Assembly (NCBI GenBank): GCA_963921425.1 | Contig: OY992840.1 | Location: forward strand, 2,501 to 66,500 | Source of the DNA: Dryas octopetala | Taxonomy: Eukaryota; Streptophyta; Magnoliopsida; Rosales; Rosaceae | DNA: 64,000 nucleotides | Direction: 5' to 3' | Part shown: one piece after another, positions 1 through 11,699 of the stretch | Numbering within the stretch: the stretch's first letter is position 1 | How the letters are laid out: the number at the start of each line of letters is the position of its first letter | The notes under the pieces: model-generated | Seen by the model: only the letters and a program-made list of their open reading frames with translations | Told to the model about the DNA's origin: nothing | Databases searched by the model: none | Translations under genes and position numbers: made by a program

Positions 1-278
1 AACCCTAACCCTAAACCCTAAACCCTAAACCCTAAACCCTAAACCCTAAACCCTAAACCCTAAACCCTAAACCCTAAACCCTAAACCCTAAACCCTAAAC
101 CCTAAACCCTAAACCCTAACCCTAAACCCTAAAACCCTAAACCCTAACCCTAAACCCTAAACCCTAAACCCTAAACCCTAAACCCTAAACCCTAAACCCT
201 AAACCCTAAACCCTAAACCCTAAACCCTAAACCCTAAACCCTAAACCCTAAACCCTAAACCTAAACCCTAAACCCTAT
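1..278. repeat. Telomere repeat array, CCCTAAA type
   Basis: Almost uninterrupted CCCTAAA heptamers reading 5' to 3' on the plus strand, as expected for the left end of a plant chromosome (the G-rich strand is the minus strand). A few variant units occur: CCCTAA hexamers near 1-15, 115-125 and 145-150, a CCCTAAAA near 130 and a shortened unit near 258. Variants this close to the inner boundary are typical of the proximal part of a telomere. The array stops abruptly at about 278 with no subtelomeric satellite after it. Confidence 0.97.
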
Positions 279-1185
279 ATGCAGAAGAAGAAGAATGCAA
301 CTGTTTCCAATAAAAAACTACCAGCACCGTATCCTCCGCAAAGACAAACAAAAAGGCAGTACAATCAGCCAACGAACCACAAATGGAAGATATACAAGCT
401 TTGTTTAGCGAATAGGAGACCCAGAGAATTAGGGAGGTTTTGTTGGAATGGTATGGCCTCAACCGCAGACATCAGACGAAGATATGGAGAGAAGACTGTA
501 TAGACTGTGGGTAGGGATGGCAAAATTCCCCGCCCCCGAAAATCCCCGTGGGGACCCACCCCGATTAAGTGGGTATGGTAATGCCATCCCCATCCCCGCC
601 CCGCCCCGTATACCCGTTTAATAAAAATATTATATTATATAATTATATTTGAATTTATTTTCTTAATTTTTGTTGCATATCTTTAAAATTTAATAGTGTT
701 CTTTTTATGATTTAGTGTTATTGTAATATAATATGATAAATTTTAATGTATTTCATCTATTATATTATATATTTGTATTAATTTGATATGTTATTAATAA
801 AAAAAATTATTTTTTAAAAAATAATAGGGCCCCGAATACCCTCGATGGGGACCCAATTACCCGGCGGGGCAGGTATGGTATTGCCAAACCCGCCCCGAAC
901 CCGCTCTGTTGCCATCCCTAACTGTGGGTCTCGGAAATCCTGCTGCAGCAGACTAAGGTTCAGACTGTTATTCAGTACTACCACCATTGGATGCGCAAAT
1001 GGCCAAGCATTCACCACCTTGCCCAGGCTCCGCTTCAGGTCTCTTGCTTCACATTCAGGTTTTTTTTTATTAACCTTGTTCCTCAACTTCAAAATGAAGT
1101 AACACTATCTATTTTTTGCAGGAGATGAATGAATTGTGGGCAGGTTTGGGCTACCATCAACGAGCACGATTTCATGTGAACAATT
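279..1185 (+). pseudogene. MUTYH: MUTYH-like adenine DNA glycosylase pseudogene (5' part only)
   Basis: MutY/MUTYH removes adenine mispaired with 8-oxoguanine in nuclear and organellar DNA. Three recognisable pieces lie in order. The piece near 390-460 reads as the start of the glycosylase domain (ETQRIREVLLEWYG) with an in-frame TAG just before it. The stretch from about 930 to 1036 reads [16 protein letters not shown] then [18 protein letters not shown], the helix region before the helix-hairpin-helix. After a short GT-AG intron the exon from 1121 reads [17 protein letters not shown], the canonical MutY motif. Homology ends at about 1165; the helix-hairpin-helix, Fe-S cluster and NUDIX-like parts are missing. 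A reading-frame change lies between the first two pieces, and a hAT MITE sits inside the YRLWVSE codons. What is known of the family supports the identification; loss of function is inferred from the stop, frameshift, insertion and truncation. Confidence 0.8.
512..920. mobile_element. hAT-type MITE, 409 bp
   Basis: The terminal inverted repeats are TAGGGATGGCAA at 512-523 and TTGCCATCCCTA at 909-920. A perfect 8-bp target-site duplication, actgtggg, flanks it at 504-511 and 921-928. Eight-base duplications and this TIR are characteristic of hAT elements. The ends are GC-rich (strings of CCCCG) and the middle is AT-rich; no transposase is encoded, so it is non-autonomous. It interrupts a MUTYH pseudogene exon; removing the element and one duplication rejoins the codons cleanly. 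Confidence 0.92.
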
Positions 1186-1380
1186 GCACTTTTTTAAATC
1201 CGTTTGGATAGATGGGGTAATAATGGCACCACTTGAATAATTTTTGTTACTTATATGCCGTGATGGGCAAAGTGTTTGTTTGGTCTTTTCTATATATACA
1301 AGTATTTCCAATATTTATGTCTCAATTAGTTTTTCTATTTAGGGTATACTAAAGCCACACTCCTTTACTGCCTGCTCATC

Positions 1381-1687
1381 ATGGCTGCGGAAAGATTGTT
1401 GATTCTGCAACCACATAATTGGGCTTCGAGGAAAGACCATGACATGATGTTATACTACAATAGGTATGTAAGATGCTGGCACCTTTTTTCCTAAAATGAT
1501 ATCTAAATCTAATTGGCCGATCCTAATGTTAATGGTGAATGCCAGGGAGTACGGGAAAGCTGTTCAAGAGTTGCCATTTTCATGTCTTTTGCCCCAGAAG
1601 AAGCAGAAGTTCTACAACCATTTGTTGAAAAATTGCATTTGTTGCGGCTTGAATCATCATGGAAATCTCTGCAGCACTCAAGTCAAT
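1381..1687 (+). pseudogene. Unidentified two-exon gene fragment, decayed
   Basis: I do not recognise the family. From 1381 an open segment reads MAAERLLILQPHNWASRKDH and ends in YYNR at a good donor (AG|gtatgtaag, about 1463). After an acceptor near 1545 the text continues EYGKAVQEL, then after a one-base frame change AIFMSFAPEEAEVLQPFVEK and further charged, leucine-rich helical sequence to about 1687. The join YYNR|EYGKAVQEL and the helical composition suggest an alpha-helical, possibly TPR-like protein, but that is a guess. The frame change and the lack of further exons suggest a broken fragment. Confidence 0.35.
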
Positions 1688-1997
1688 TGAAAATCTCCCA
1701 ACTTCATGTACTTATATGTTCTTGTCCACAAACAAATTATGCGTTCCTTTCTTACGGTATGGTTGTGCAATAAAAAGTGCATGCACATGCACTCTTATGA
1801 TTTTGAGTTCTCCTTTCTCGGTTAGAATTTAGGTTTTAACTCTTCAGTTTTGGGCATAGCCAGTAAGGGTTTAGGGTATATAACCTTGAAGAATAATTCT
1901 ATACACTAAAGTATAGAATCCTATACCCTAATATGTTAAACCTGTAAAATATGGCCGAACAAATGTTAAAATGTCATAGAAATACCTATGTCCGTTG

Positions 1998-2000
1998 TTT

Positions 2001-2033
<33 letters not shown>
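1998..2033. repeat. (TA)n microsatellite
   Basis: A short GT run followed by about 14 TA dinucleotides. The rest of 1690-2986 is AT-rich intergenic DNA. Within it I see only a small hairpin near 1895-1935 (ttctatac...gtatagaa) and no convincing gene. Confidence 0.9.
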
Positions 2034-2034
<1 letters not shown>

Positions 2035-2986
2035 AAGTGAGAAACCTGTTATTTAATTTTAAAAAAAAATCCCACAAATGTCTCACTTAAAAGGAAAGGT
2101 TACAAGTGAGAATCTATATATGAGAGGACAGAATGGTAGAAAGCAACCGGCCAAAGAAATCAACAAAACAAAAAATGAAACAGATTTGATATTAAAGATG
2201 AAAGTTAGACTCCTATCAAAATAGGACTATATAATTCAAAAATCGAATTGTGGAACTAAATTAAGAATCAGGTAATAATTGAAAGGCTATTACTACAGTT
2301 TACTCCAACAAATAATAATTATTATATAATCATAATATAACACATCATTTATGTTCTTCCCGGGCAGGGCAGGATGAATTCGAGACAAAAGAACAATAAT
2401 TTTTTTCGACAAGTAATTAATTTATGTGCGAGACATGACAATAGAAAAAGTAATTCAAACAAAAAATATATAAATACAAAAAGTAATTGGTCTTCTATGT
2501 CCATAAATATCCCTCGACAAGGTACGGATGGTCAAGACCTGGCAGGAAATTCCTTTATAGAAACAAAACAAGTTATACAACCATTTCATTAAACAAGTTA
2601 AAACATAAATTTCCAAAAGTATTTTCAACCCAAACGTTCTTAATTTGAGCTAGAGAATACAATACTAACACATAGTTAATAGAAAGGCAAAATGGGTGGC
2701 AAGGGATCGAGAAAAGGAAATATTATCCTTGTATTCACAACGGCGGCTCTTGAGGTTGTGATTAAGTGCCTTTAAACACACTATTCAAAAAAGACGGTCT
2801 GCCTTCTCGTCATATCATGTGTCCTCTAAGTTTGTCTTTCCCTGTTTGACCACCTGTACTGTAAAAGCTTTGCAGCAAATATGAATACAAGGCAAAAGCA
2901 TATAGGGATCCCATGATGATCTCCGTGATAGTCTCTTTTCTCATTTGCTAAGGAAAACCATCGTGGAACACCATCCATACATCATT

Positions 2987-5900
2987 TCAGCAAACAACTG
3001 GTAATGCCACATACCCCGGACGAATTCTATTAGGTAAAGGTCTTGCAATAAGCCCGTCTGTAACCCAACCCATTGATTCCCCATCGTTTTTCACATGCTT
3101 GAATTCCCTTCGCACATATTCTAGAGATATTTGCAGCCTTCCCCCAGGTTTGCAGTCAATGGAAGTACCTCTTGCTTCGTATCCTGCATTTTTCTCCAAC
3201 CAAAACAGATAATTGACATGGAACAATGCTTTCAGCATGTCTTGTAGCGATGATGTTTCTTTAAGCACTACCTGGTTAATGCCAATATTTAAATTACAAC
3301 CCAAAAAAATATGTACACAAGGGCACATGCCAGTATTTATTTATGCATACGGGCCCATATATGTATGAATTATGTAAAAATCATGTCTATATACAGAGAG
3401 AAAAAAAAAAAAAAAAAGAGTTCTTATGATGATTATGTTCTTTTTTTTTTTTTTTCCTTTTATATAATGATTATATGAACACAAAGAAATGGTGTGTTTT
3501 TTTTTTTTTATTTCTTATGTATCCCCTTAATTTAGTTGTTTTCTATCCCAAAATACTCATTCCCAACTCTCTCCCCTCCTCCATTTAATTTGTAATATAC
3601 CATTCCCAATTGTTAAAATAGCAAACTTTCAAACATACAAGTATAGGCATACTATTTTGATGATATATGAACAATTACAAATTTAAGAAAACTGAATTCC
3701 CTATTGACTTTACATTTTAATAGTAAGGATACAAATCAAGAAAAATGAAATTATGAGATGAAACGGAGAACTAAAACATGAGAATAAACAGATGTAGACT
3801 AAAACTAAAGGTGCTGAGAGGAAGTGAAAGAAACAAGGGGTGAAAAGTAGAGAGTGACAACACAGACACAATTTACTCACACAGTATCTTCCCGTGTGCT
3901 CCGTCAAAATATAGCCTTCTTCTTTATATAGACTGAACAGTGCAAGCACATCCTCCTTGCTGTTTACTACATCACTGAGCTTGGATCCCAACTGCAGCCT
4001 ATGCTCGATTTCAGCAGCCGCATCCTTTGCTTCTGAAGATAATACTCTTGATTGTGCCTAAACAAGGATGTTCAAAGCAAACAATGCATGAAATTAGACT
4101 GGGTAACTTCAATAGGAACATACATGGATTACTGTTGGATTCTATCCACCCCCATACTCTTGTTAACTACCAAATGTACAAAATTTTCTCAAAAAATGAA
4201 ATGGGAACCAACAACAACTAATTTTCTAAAAATTTCAAACCAAGTTGCTCAGCATAAAGTATCATAGAATGTCATGGACCAAAGTCAATATATTCCACTC
4301 ATCTTAATTGTGAGAGTAGTATCATGGCCTCCCAACTTCAATAAATTTCTCAAGGAATTGTTAACCAAGCTTACATCTACATTGGACAGGCTCCCCCCCC
4401 ACCCTCAAGTTATGCCCAAAATCAACGAAACACTTATGAGAAAAACATGGTTACAAGGGAGGAACATAACAGGGTTTATCTATTAAAACCAAGCTACTCA
4501 AAATCACACCAAGAGTATAACTATATTAAGATTGTTTGGGGTTTGAGGGTTGCGCCCCTGAAAAAGTTGATTTGAGAGTGCTCAAGTGCCGACCAATGAT
4601 TCTAATCAATAATCCAAATTCATAGTTTGCCAACATAACATGACCAACTGTTTGGTAAGAAAGAATTTCCCTGTATATGAATATAGAAATATTCTCTAAA
4701 GCGACAGTACGCATTGCATGTCATCATTTGGACGATGGCTCAATTTTTGTTTTTCTTTTTATTTTTGAACTAATGTTCCAAATTGCAACAGCGTTGCAGA
4801 CTATCCGCACTTATATATAGGAGGAGCTTCATAAGGGGATCACTTTTGATAAGAATAAAATGGGATCGCACAATGCAATCCAATGATTCCCCAATCAATA
4901 CTGCACTAGTATATATATACTAGTGCCGTATTGATAGTTGGTAAGAAAAGAAATATCCTCACTAAGCTTGCTGGCCCAAATCTATCAATGAGGCCTTTTT
5001 GGTCCAAAGACAAATGGCCATGGTAATCAAAAGACTCAGTCCACTAAGAGTCAATGTATTTAGGTCTTACAAAGACTTGATGCCATAATTTTTAATCTTT
5101 GGGATTCTATATTAAGCTTATAAATAAGGCTATCTCTTGTAGAGAAAATAAGATTTTGATTTCCCTTTATAATTTCTTCTCTCTCTTCTCATTTTTCCAG
5201 TCTTTCTCTAATTTCCTTACAATTACCGCAACACTACATTCATCTTCTTCTTTTCTGTAAAATTCTTATTACTCAAATTTCTGAGAACTACAACTCAATT
5301 TTTTTGTATCTCCTGTAAAGTTCTTATTACTGTCAACAGTTACGAATGCAAAATTTTCATAATAATGGATACGCGTATCTCTTCTTCTTCATCATCATTA
5401 TATTGTCTTATCATAGGCAACACCCACCTTGTATTGTCTTATCCTCGTTATTCTCATTTTCCTTCCTCAGTTATAATGATTACGATTGCAAAAATGTCAT
5501 CATCATCATCATTCGTCAATTAGAATCAGCACATCAAAACAAACCCTATGATGCCATTCATCAGATTGCCATCTCCCTACAAATGACCTATGAACATTCC
5601 ACCACCTTGCTCCCACAACACAGACTTAAGATGGGCATTCTCAAGGCTGTCCGCATCACTGATGTTGATAAATAATAAGCCACATGAGGAAGACAAAAGT
5701 AACTCACTTTGTTTGCAGGCTTCAAATTAAGAAATGGTACAGCTGGAAAAAGTGGTTCCTCCTCATTGACCTCTTTGACAGGAGGTGCTTGGCCGCTGAG
5801 GAGATATTCACTAAAAACCAAACCTGTTGAAACAACCAGGCCAAGTTTATACTTAATTATAAATTAGCTTACCTAGAAATAGTTATTATTTGTTGTTCCC

Positions 5901-7628
5901 ATGACTATTACAATGATGATGCAAAAATTATAGTATAACTGCCTGCTCTCACTCGGTTACATCATCAACTTTTTTCAAACGATTAAAAAGAATCGTGCTG
6001 AAATGATAGCAACACGTTATTGGTAGCAGATACAGTCAAATGCAAGCTACCAAACATCTGCAACATTTCCCTATTCAGTGAGAAAGAATCAAAGAAACAT
6101 AGAGAAAAATGATGAAAGAGATTGGGGATGGAGTTGGGAGGCAATAGATTTTTAGGATGTTTAAATGTTTAGAATTAAACAGTATTCCCATGTTTCTGCT
6201 GCTTTGTGACCCATGTTTAGAATGGCATTATGACTCTTGGTTACTCTAACAGGCAATTCTTTGTTGCTTACCCTGATTGAAAGAAAACTAACTCATTGGA
6301 ATCCTATGTCCACCTTTACCACGTGATACTCATGAACTCAAGAAACCCATTCGAATCCTAAGGTGCAACCTCATGTTCTCCTGAGGCCCAAAAAAAAAAA
6401 AATAACCCTCTATATAACCCATCCTCTGATTCCAAATTAACCACATAGGCCTACCAGTATGCTGAATCATTGTGAATCCTTTCCATCACATTTTCAGAAG
6501 GTCAGTGATGCAAACAGAACATTTGGTATTTCATGCACAGTAAAACTTGATTCAAATAAGATGAAGCAATAAGGATGTCGCAACCACTAAACTCAGATCA
6601 AACAAAAGTTGAGAGACAGAGGAATTACTTGCTCGATAAGGATTTAAAGTCCTTATTTGAATGGACTGATACGATTTCAGATTGCAGAACATGTGGATCC
6701 AAGTGACCATGCTAAAAGAAGCAAGGCCAAGTGACGTAGAAGACCCTATGCGGTTAGCCAACGCTATACCAAGCATGATACCGATACACTTGCTCACCAT
6801 TCCCTGAGCCTCACCCTTAGCAATCACCTACATTTAAGTATTCCTTCAGAAATGATAATTAGTACATCAAGGTAAAATCACACTGCAGTCAAATTCTAGC
6901 ATCAACTAGATGATGTGCCATTTGCATGTTAAACCCAATTCCATGCAAACGAATGGAAGTAAGAGGCTTCCAAGCTTCCTAAAGTCAATCACATTTCAAA
7001 ATATGATACCTCAGCAAAGTTCCTTTGAGCAGCAAAACCAGCATAGAAACAGCTCCTGGTAGCAGCCTGTGAAATGATGGGGTTAAACTTTCAATAAGTG
7101 TGCATCATTAAATTGGATGAATGTGAGGGTGCTTACAGTGGGGCATCATAAAATGATTAACTACTGGAATTATATAGGATGCCAAAAAGGTTCATTCAAC
7201 ACAAGATGTACTTTTATAAATAACAGCACTATAGTAAAAAAAAAAAAAAAAACAGTCAAATTATTGCATATGTACTAAAATGCAAGACTGTTTATGTGGT
7301 AAAAATGCTCTGAAAAATAAAAACTGAGAATAAAAAATAAAAATAAAAACCACTTGTCATTCTACACAAGTCGCAAAACTGAAATTAGAAAATAACCTGA
7401 ATAAGTGCAGCAGCTGAGCGCCCTGCACCTGCAGCAGCACCAATTAAAAGAAAAAGATGGGGAAATGCAGGGGTGAGCATCTCCAGTCCAAAGGCAGCAT
7501 TTTCAAGAAGATCAGCAAACAACCTCCACCCTTTTGGATTGACATCAAAATGCCTTCCATATTTGGAGAGCATAATTTTGCTGAGGTATCCAATTCCATC
7601 CTTAAGGACCCAATTGACAGTAGCAGCG
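2987..7628 (-). CDS. RUS1: RUS1-like gene, 3' portion: rest of exon 2 to exon 7
   Basis: Exon 2 resumes at 7628 (TSD copy cgctg, then [10 protein letters not shown]) and ends at 7397 (SAAALIQ, donor CAG|GTTATT). Exon 3 (7010-7066) reads [19 protein letters not shown]. Exon 4 (6629-6827) reads [20 protein letters not shown] and onward through two hydrophobic stretches to LNPYRA. Exon 5 (5708-5823) contains [15 protein letters not shown]. Exon 6 (3881-4057) contains [17 protein letters not shown] and ends [12 protein letters not shown]. Exon 7 (2987-3271) ends at TGA 2987-2989. Exon phases all agree. The longest intron is 4058-5707. The 3' LTR of the gypsy element now lies directly upstream on the same strand and could promote read-out transcription of this half. 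Confidence 0.85.
4880..5345 (+). other. LTR-like noncoding stretch in a RUS1 intron
   Basis: This region lies in the large intron 5 of the RUS1-like gene. It contains TATAAATAAGG (about 5119) followed by pyrimidine-rich, leader-like sequence and ends ...GTCAACA, all resembling a solo LTR in plus orientation. I could not find a matching 5-bp target duplication or a convincing TG start, so the call is weak. Confidence 0.3.
7624..7628. repeat. Target-site duplication (left) of gypsy element 1
   Basis: The sequence cagcg matches 19879-19883 exactly. Removing the element and one copy restores the RUS1 exon 2 frame. Confidence 0.93.
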
Positions 7629-8696
7629 TGTTGATGCAAATTCTCGTAAGGTAGATGCAACAACTCAGAATAGCTGATCTGGCTGATCAGGTGCTTTGCT
7701 GGATGATGAAGTGGATGTTGGTTGAGATCTTCCTGCAAAAGAAACAAGATCAAAGGAGATGGACCGGTGTGGTACCAGCCAAACACACTCCGATGATGAA
7801 ATCAGTGATGGTGTTTGATGGTGGGTGAGGAAGAACAGAGGATGAACTTGGGAGAATAGGAAGAACAAGGCAAATGTTCTGGGTTATTCTCAGCAAGTTG
7901 GGTAAGCTCCTTGGTGAGTGGAAATTTTGTGTAAGTGTTTGTGGGTAGATGCATAGATTGCTAGATCCTTCATTTTGTGCATATGTCGTGCCTTATATAG
8001 GCAAAGGAAGACTTAATGAATAAGTTACCTGTATGTGAATGAATGGTTGCCAGAGATCCACGCACCTGGTCAGACCTAGTTGCATGTTCAGCTGCTTACT
8101 TCCTCAGCATTCAATGTTGCATTGAATGCTCCATTAAATGCAAGGTTGGAAGGTTCAGGCAAACTGCCCCAGTAGTCATGAATGCAGACTGGATATTCTA
8201 TCTGTCAGAAGAATGGCGTCAGGTGCATTTAAGTGTGGCGGTTCGTCCCAGCGTGATCTACCCGGGAATGGCGGCGGAGAGCCGAGCCGAGCCGATACAA
8301 GCACATGCTCTTATGCGTTGACATGAAGTCCATGTGTGGTCGGATCGGACATGGGATTCCAGACCGAGCTGATCCAGTAAACTGGGGTCTTTCCGAGCTC
8401 TAACTGGCCGACGCCAGAACTCGAAAAGAGACCATCCCCTGCGCCGAGCCGAGCCGAACCGGGATGACCGTGGAAAGATGGTCACTCGATCCCTTGAAAG
8501 ATCATCGGTTCGGCTCGGACCGAACATGGTGGGCCCGGCGTGGAAACTTGGTCTAAGCTGGCAGAGGAAATGCTGACCAGTGATGATGTGGAGGTCAAAG
8601 TTTGACCACTGAGAGTCAACTCCGAGATGGATGTTGACCAGCCACGTGACGAGCCGTGATTGGCTGTTCGGATCTATGTGGATTTTCCCACAAACA
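7629..8696 (-). repeat. 3' LTR of gypsy element 1
   Basis: 1068 bp, matching 18811-19878 with about six single-base differences (for example near 7674, 7788, 7863, 8543, 8555 and 8650). It contains a minus-strand TATA box (TATATAAGG, about 7991-8001). The GA-rich and GCCGAGC-rich segments are typical of this family. Confidence 0.95.
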
Positions 8697-8712
8697 GGAG
8701 TCCCCCAGCTTC
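8697..8712 (-). promoter_or_regulatory. Polypurine tract of gypsy element 1
   Basis: Reading on the minus strand, AAGCTGGGGGACTCC directly precedes the 3' LTR. This purine-rich run is the expected plus-strand primer site for reverse transcription. Confidence 0.8.
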
Positions 8713-9003
8713 CGAGCCGAGCGGACAGTGGTGGATTGGAAGCTGAAGTGCGATGACCTTTCCAAAGATAATACGCTTGCTTGATCCGAGCCGAACCCGA
8801 CATATCTACGTTTCCGAAGATCCGAGCAGGTGGTGACTTGTGATTGGCCAAAATATCTCAGGGACAGGTGAAGGGACGTTTGATTTCTGCATGGGGGAAC
8901 GTAAGGGTCACCTCATTATGGGTATTTTTGAATGCTTGACAGGTGTCAAGATCTGGCATGTGAAGCGCCAGAAATGAAGGGTTGAGATCAGTTTGCATGG
9001 GGG

Positions 9004-9010
9004 TATAAAA
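9004..9010 (+). promoter_or_regulatory. TATA box of the antisense gene in gypsy element 1
   Basis: TATAAAA lies about 340 bp upstream of the antisense ATG at 9343 and is followed by a CT-rich leader (9020-9115). A possible leader intron starts at the donor CA|GTAAGT near 9209. This is an internal plus-strand promoter candidate, independent of the LTR. Confidence 0.55.
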
Positions 9011-9342
9011 GTGACTGTTTCTCTCTCTTCCTTCACACTTTCAGTTTTTTCCAGAAACTCACTCTCTCTCCTGCAAAACTCTCTCTCTCACCGTAAGATT
9101 TTCTCTCTCACCGTCGTTCGAGTGGTGGTCCGATCCCAACATCGACCAGATACGGCGATAGGCGAGGTGGTTCCGAGGGTGTTTGGGGCGGAGAGATTTG
9201 GCCGGACAAAACCAGTAAGTGATTCTGTCCACTTTTGAGTTTTTGCCTTTTCGGGTTTTTGAGTGTGTGTTCTTGGTGTTCTTGAGAAAAACCACTTTTT
9301 GATTCAAAAAGCAAGAGAGAGAAAGGTGAGAAGGTGTTTGTA

Positions 9343-11699
9343 ATGTCTGAGACTGACTCGAGTGGCCGGCTCGGCTCGGGAGAAGCCTTTGAAGGAGATA
9401 GTGAGGCCGAGATGAGCCGAAGCCCATCTGCGGGTGAGGCCGAGCCGAGCCGAAGCCCACCTGCGGGTGAGGCGAGTTGGGACGGTTTGTCCGAAGAATT
9501 GGACGAGGCCGGCTCGGCACTGAATCGCAATCCAAGTGGAGAGCGCCGAGCCCGAGGGGACCAAGAAAACCCCGAGATATTGAGTTCCGATCGGGAACAA
9601 GGGACGGCCGAAGGAGGCGACGAAGAGCCTCTTGACGTCGAGCCGATCGCCACCATCCCGAGCAGACTCACCTCAGGCTCGGATGAAAGAGACAGGGGTC
9701 ACGAGGCGTCGACCTCGGCTCAGGGGGTGACGGGGAGTCCGATCGACCCGAACTTCTACGAGGAATTGGCGTGGAAGGCCGATCAGATCCCCAATGAGAT
9801 GACAGAGTATCATCTCAGGGACTTGAGGGGTAGGTACTCGGTTCCCGAGTCCGTACAGATGAGATTGCCGAGCGGGGGAGAGATACCGAGCCGACCTCCA
9901 CGAGGATGGGTGACAATGTACCCCGAGATGTTTGAGAATGGGGTCCGGCTTCCCCTGCATACCGCACCAACTGAACCCAAATGTATACAGGATCATCCTG
10001 TCCATGCATATCTTGTGGCACAAAGTGCACAAGTGTGTGCCACACAAGGATGTCCTGTTCTGCTCCTACGCGCTGAGGTCGAAGAACACTGAGCTCGGCT
10101 TCTACAACCTGCAGGCCTACTCGGGGCCGTTGTTCTCGGGCAACCCCTCCTCTCAGAAGACTTGGAAGAGGAGATACTTCTTTGTCTCCGGGGATTGGGA
10201 ATTTGCCGATCCGAGCGATGCTACCCCGGCTCGGGTCCCCAGAGCCTTTAGGATCCCAGGTGGGCATTGGAAGTTTGGGGCCGATCCGAGGGCAATCAGT
10301 ATATATTTTGTAATGACTGTATATATGTATTTTGTGGCTAACTCCTTTCTGTTTCATCCTTGCAGTCAGCTGGGGCAAATATAAACTCCGAGGCGAGCTG
10401 AAGGATCAGATCGCCGTGATCAGAGATTCACCGGCCGAATACCTGTCCACCAAGTTCCTGCTCGGACCGACTCAGATCAGGTTGAGTGGGATCTCCTGGT
10501 TTGTACCCAGGTGGAATCCGAGAGCGGAGAGAGGTATGAGTTCGGCAGATCTTGAGGCTCGGCTCAGGAGGAAGGCGGCGAAGAGTGTCCAGAGGAGAGC
10601 TGGAGGTCGGGTTCCCGCCGAGCCGACCCCGGTACCGGCGCCTGCCGCCGCCGCAACCCGACCCGGGCCTTCCGTGATGAGACCGGCTCGGCAGGGAGAG
10701 AAAAGGAAGGGCCCGGCGACCGAGGTTCGACATGAGAAGAGAGCCCGGGCCGAACCCGGTAGTGGGGGTGCAGAAGCCTCTGGCTCGGCGCCCCTGAAGA
10801 CGGTGGAGGTCGACCCCTGCATCGAGCCGTTCGTCTCGGGCCTTAAGCGCGTGATGACGGCGAAGGCGCGGGAGGGGCTGTGGACCGGTCAAGACGAGCC
10901 GAGCTTCAGCCACCAAGCTCTGACCACATCCCGCCAGGCTATGTTGGTAAGTCTTTTTTGCTTCGGATTTCGTCTATCCGCTCGGTTCGGATTAGTGATA
11001 AATGTGTTTCTTTTGCAGCTCGCCATGAGGCAGTTCGAAGCTGCCCATGCCGCCGTCGAGGCCGAGGCGACACTGGGGAGATTTCGGGAGCGGACCCAGG
11101 AGCTCAAGGAGAAGCTGGCCGAGGCCGAGCGGGTGGTGAAGGCCGAGCGTGACCGGTCGGCGGGTCTGCGGTCTAAGCTGGCCGAGAAAGAGGTGGAGGT
11201 AGCTCGGCTCGGCAAGGAGCTTGTGTCCTCGGAGCAGAAACTGGTTGACCTGGGGCTGTACGTCGACGATTTCCAGCGAGACGTCGAGGCTGCCGAACGG
11301 AGGACCGCCGAGCTCCGACGTCAAGCTGGAGTGCCGAGCGCCAAGGCACTTGCTGATGCCCACTTCGAGGGGTACAAGGAGTTGCTGGACGAGATCAAGT
11401 CGAAGAGGCCGGACTGGGATGTCTCGTTCCTCGGCGAGTCCGACGGTGAGGAGGATACCCAGGGAAGTCAGCAGGATGAGCTTCCTCTCCCCGACCGCCA
11501 AGTCCCCGCTGAAGGCGAGCCAACTCCGGAAGATCCTCCATTGCCTGCGTACGAGCTGACCCCGATCCCCCCGGCCCCCGAATCCGATCCCAACGCTGAG
11601 ATGCAGATCGGCGGGGTTGAGGTGGTGCAACTCGGCGAGGAGACGCCCGAGGAGTCAACTGAGCCGATCCAGGAGGGCCCTGCCGAGCGATCTGCATGA
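9343..11699 (+). CDS. Antisense accessory gene of gypsy element 1 (frameshifted copy)
   Basis: A spliced gene on the strand opposite to gag-pol. Exon 1 is 9343-10259, the phase-1 intron 10260-10365 (GTGGGC...TTGCAG), exon 2 10366-10946, the intron 10947-11018 (GTAAGT...TTGCAG), and exon 3 runs 11019-11699. The N-terminal region is acidic and low-complexity. A conserved domain follows (about 9780-10250), including SVPESVQMRLPSG, RLPLH and KTWKRRYFFVSGDWEF. The middle is basic and Pro/Ala-rich, and exon 3 is a long coiled coil (LKEKLAEAERVVKAERDRSA) ending in acidic sequence after RPDWDVSFL. Compared with the equivalent gene in element 2, roughly 35 bases are missing after RLPLH (about 9960), shifting the frame. 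The true protein is therefore broken here. The domain resembles the family annotated as putative gypsy-type transposon protein (Transposase_28); its biochemical role is unknown to me. It may bind nucleic acid or self-associate, but that is inference only. Confidence 0.75.

Noticed and set aside
2374..2592. 72-residue open frame
   Set aside because: Asn/Lys-rich translation of AT-rich DNA, with no homology I recognise and no supporting splice or promoter signals.
5346..5675. 109-residue plus-strand frame in the RUS1 intron
   Set aside because: Low-complexity (CAT/CTT-rich) translation with no domain, inside an intron of a well supported minus-strand gene.
8043..8851. Open frames within the gypsy LTRs (repeated at 19225-19940)
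   Set aside because: Duplicated in both LTRs, with no domain and on noncoding LTR sequence.
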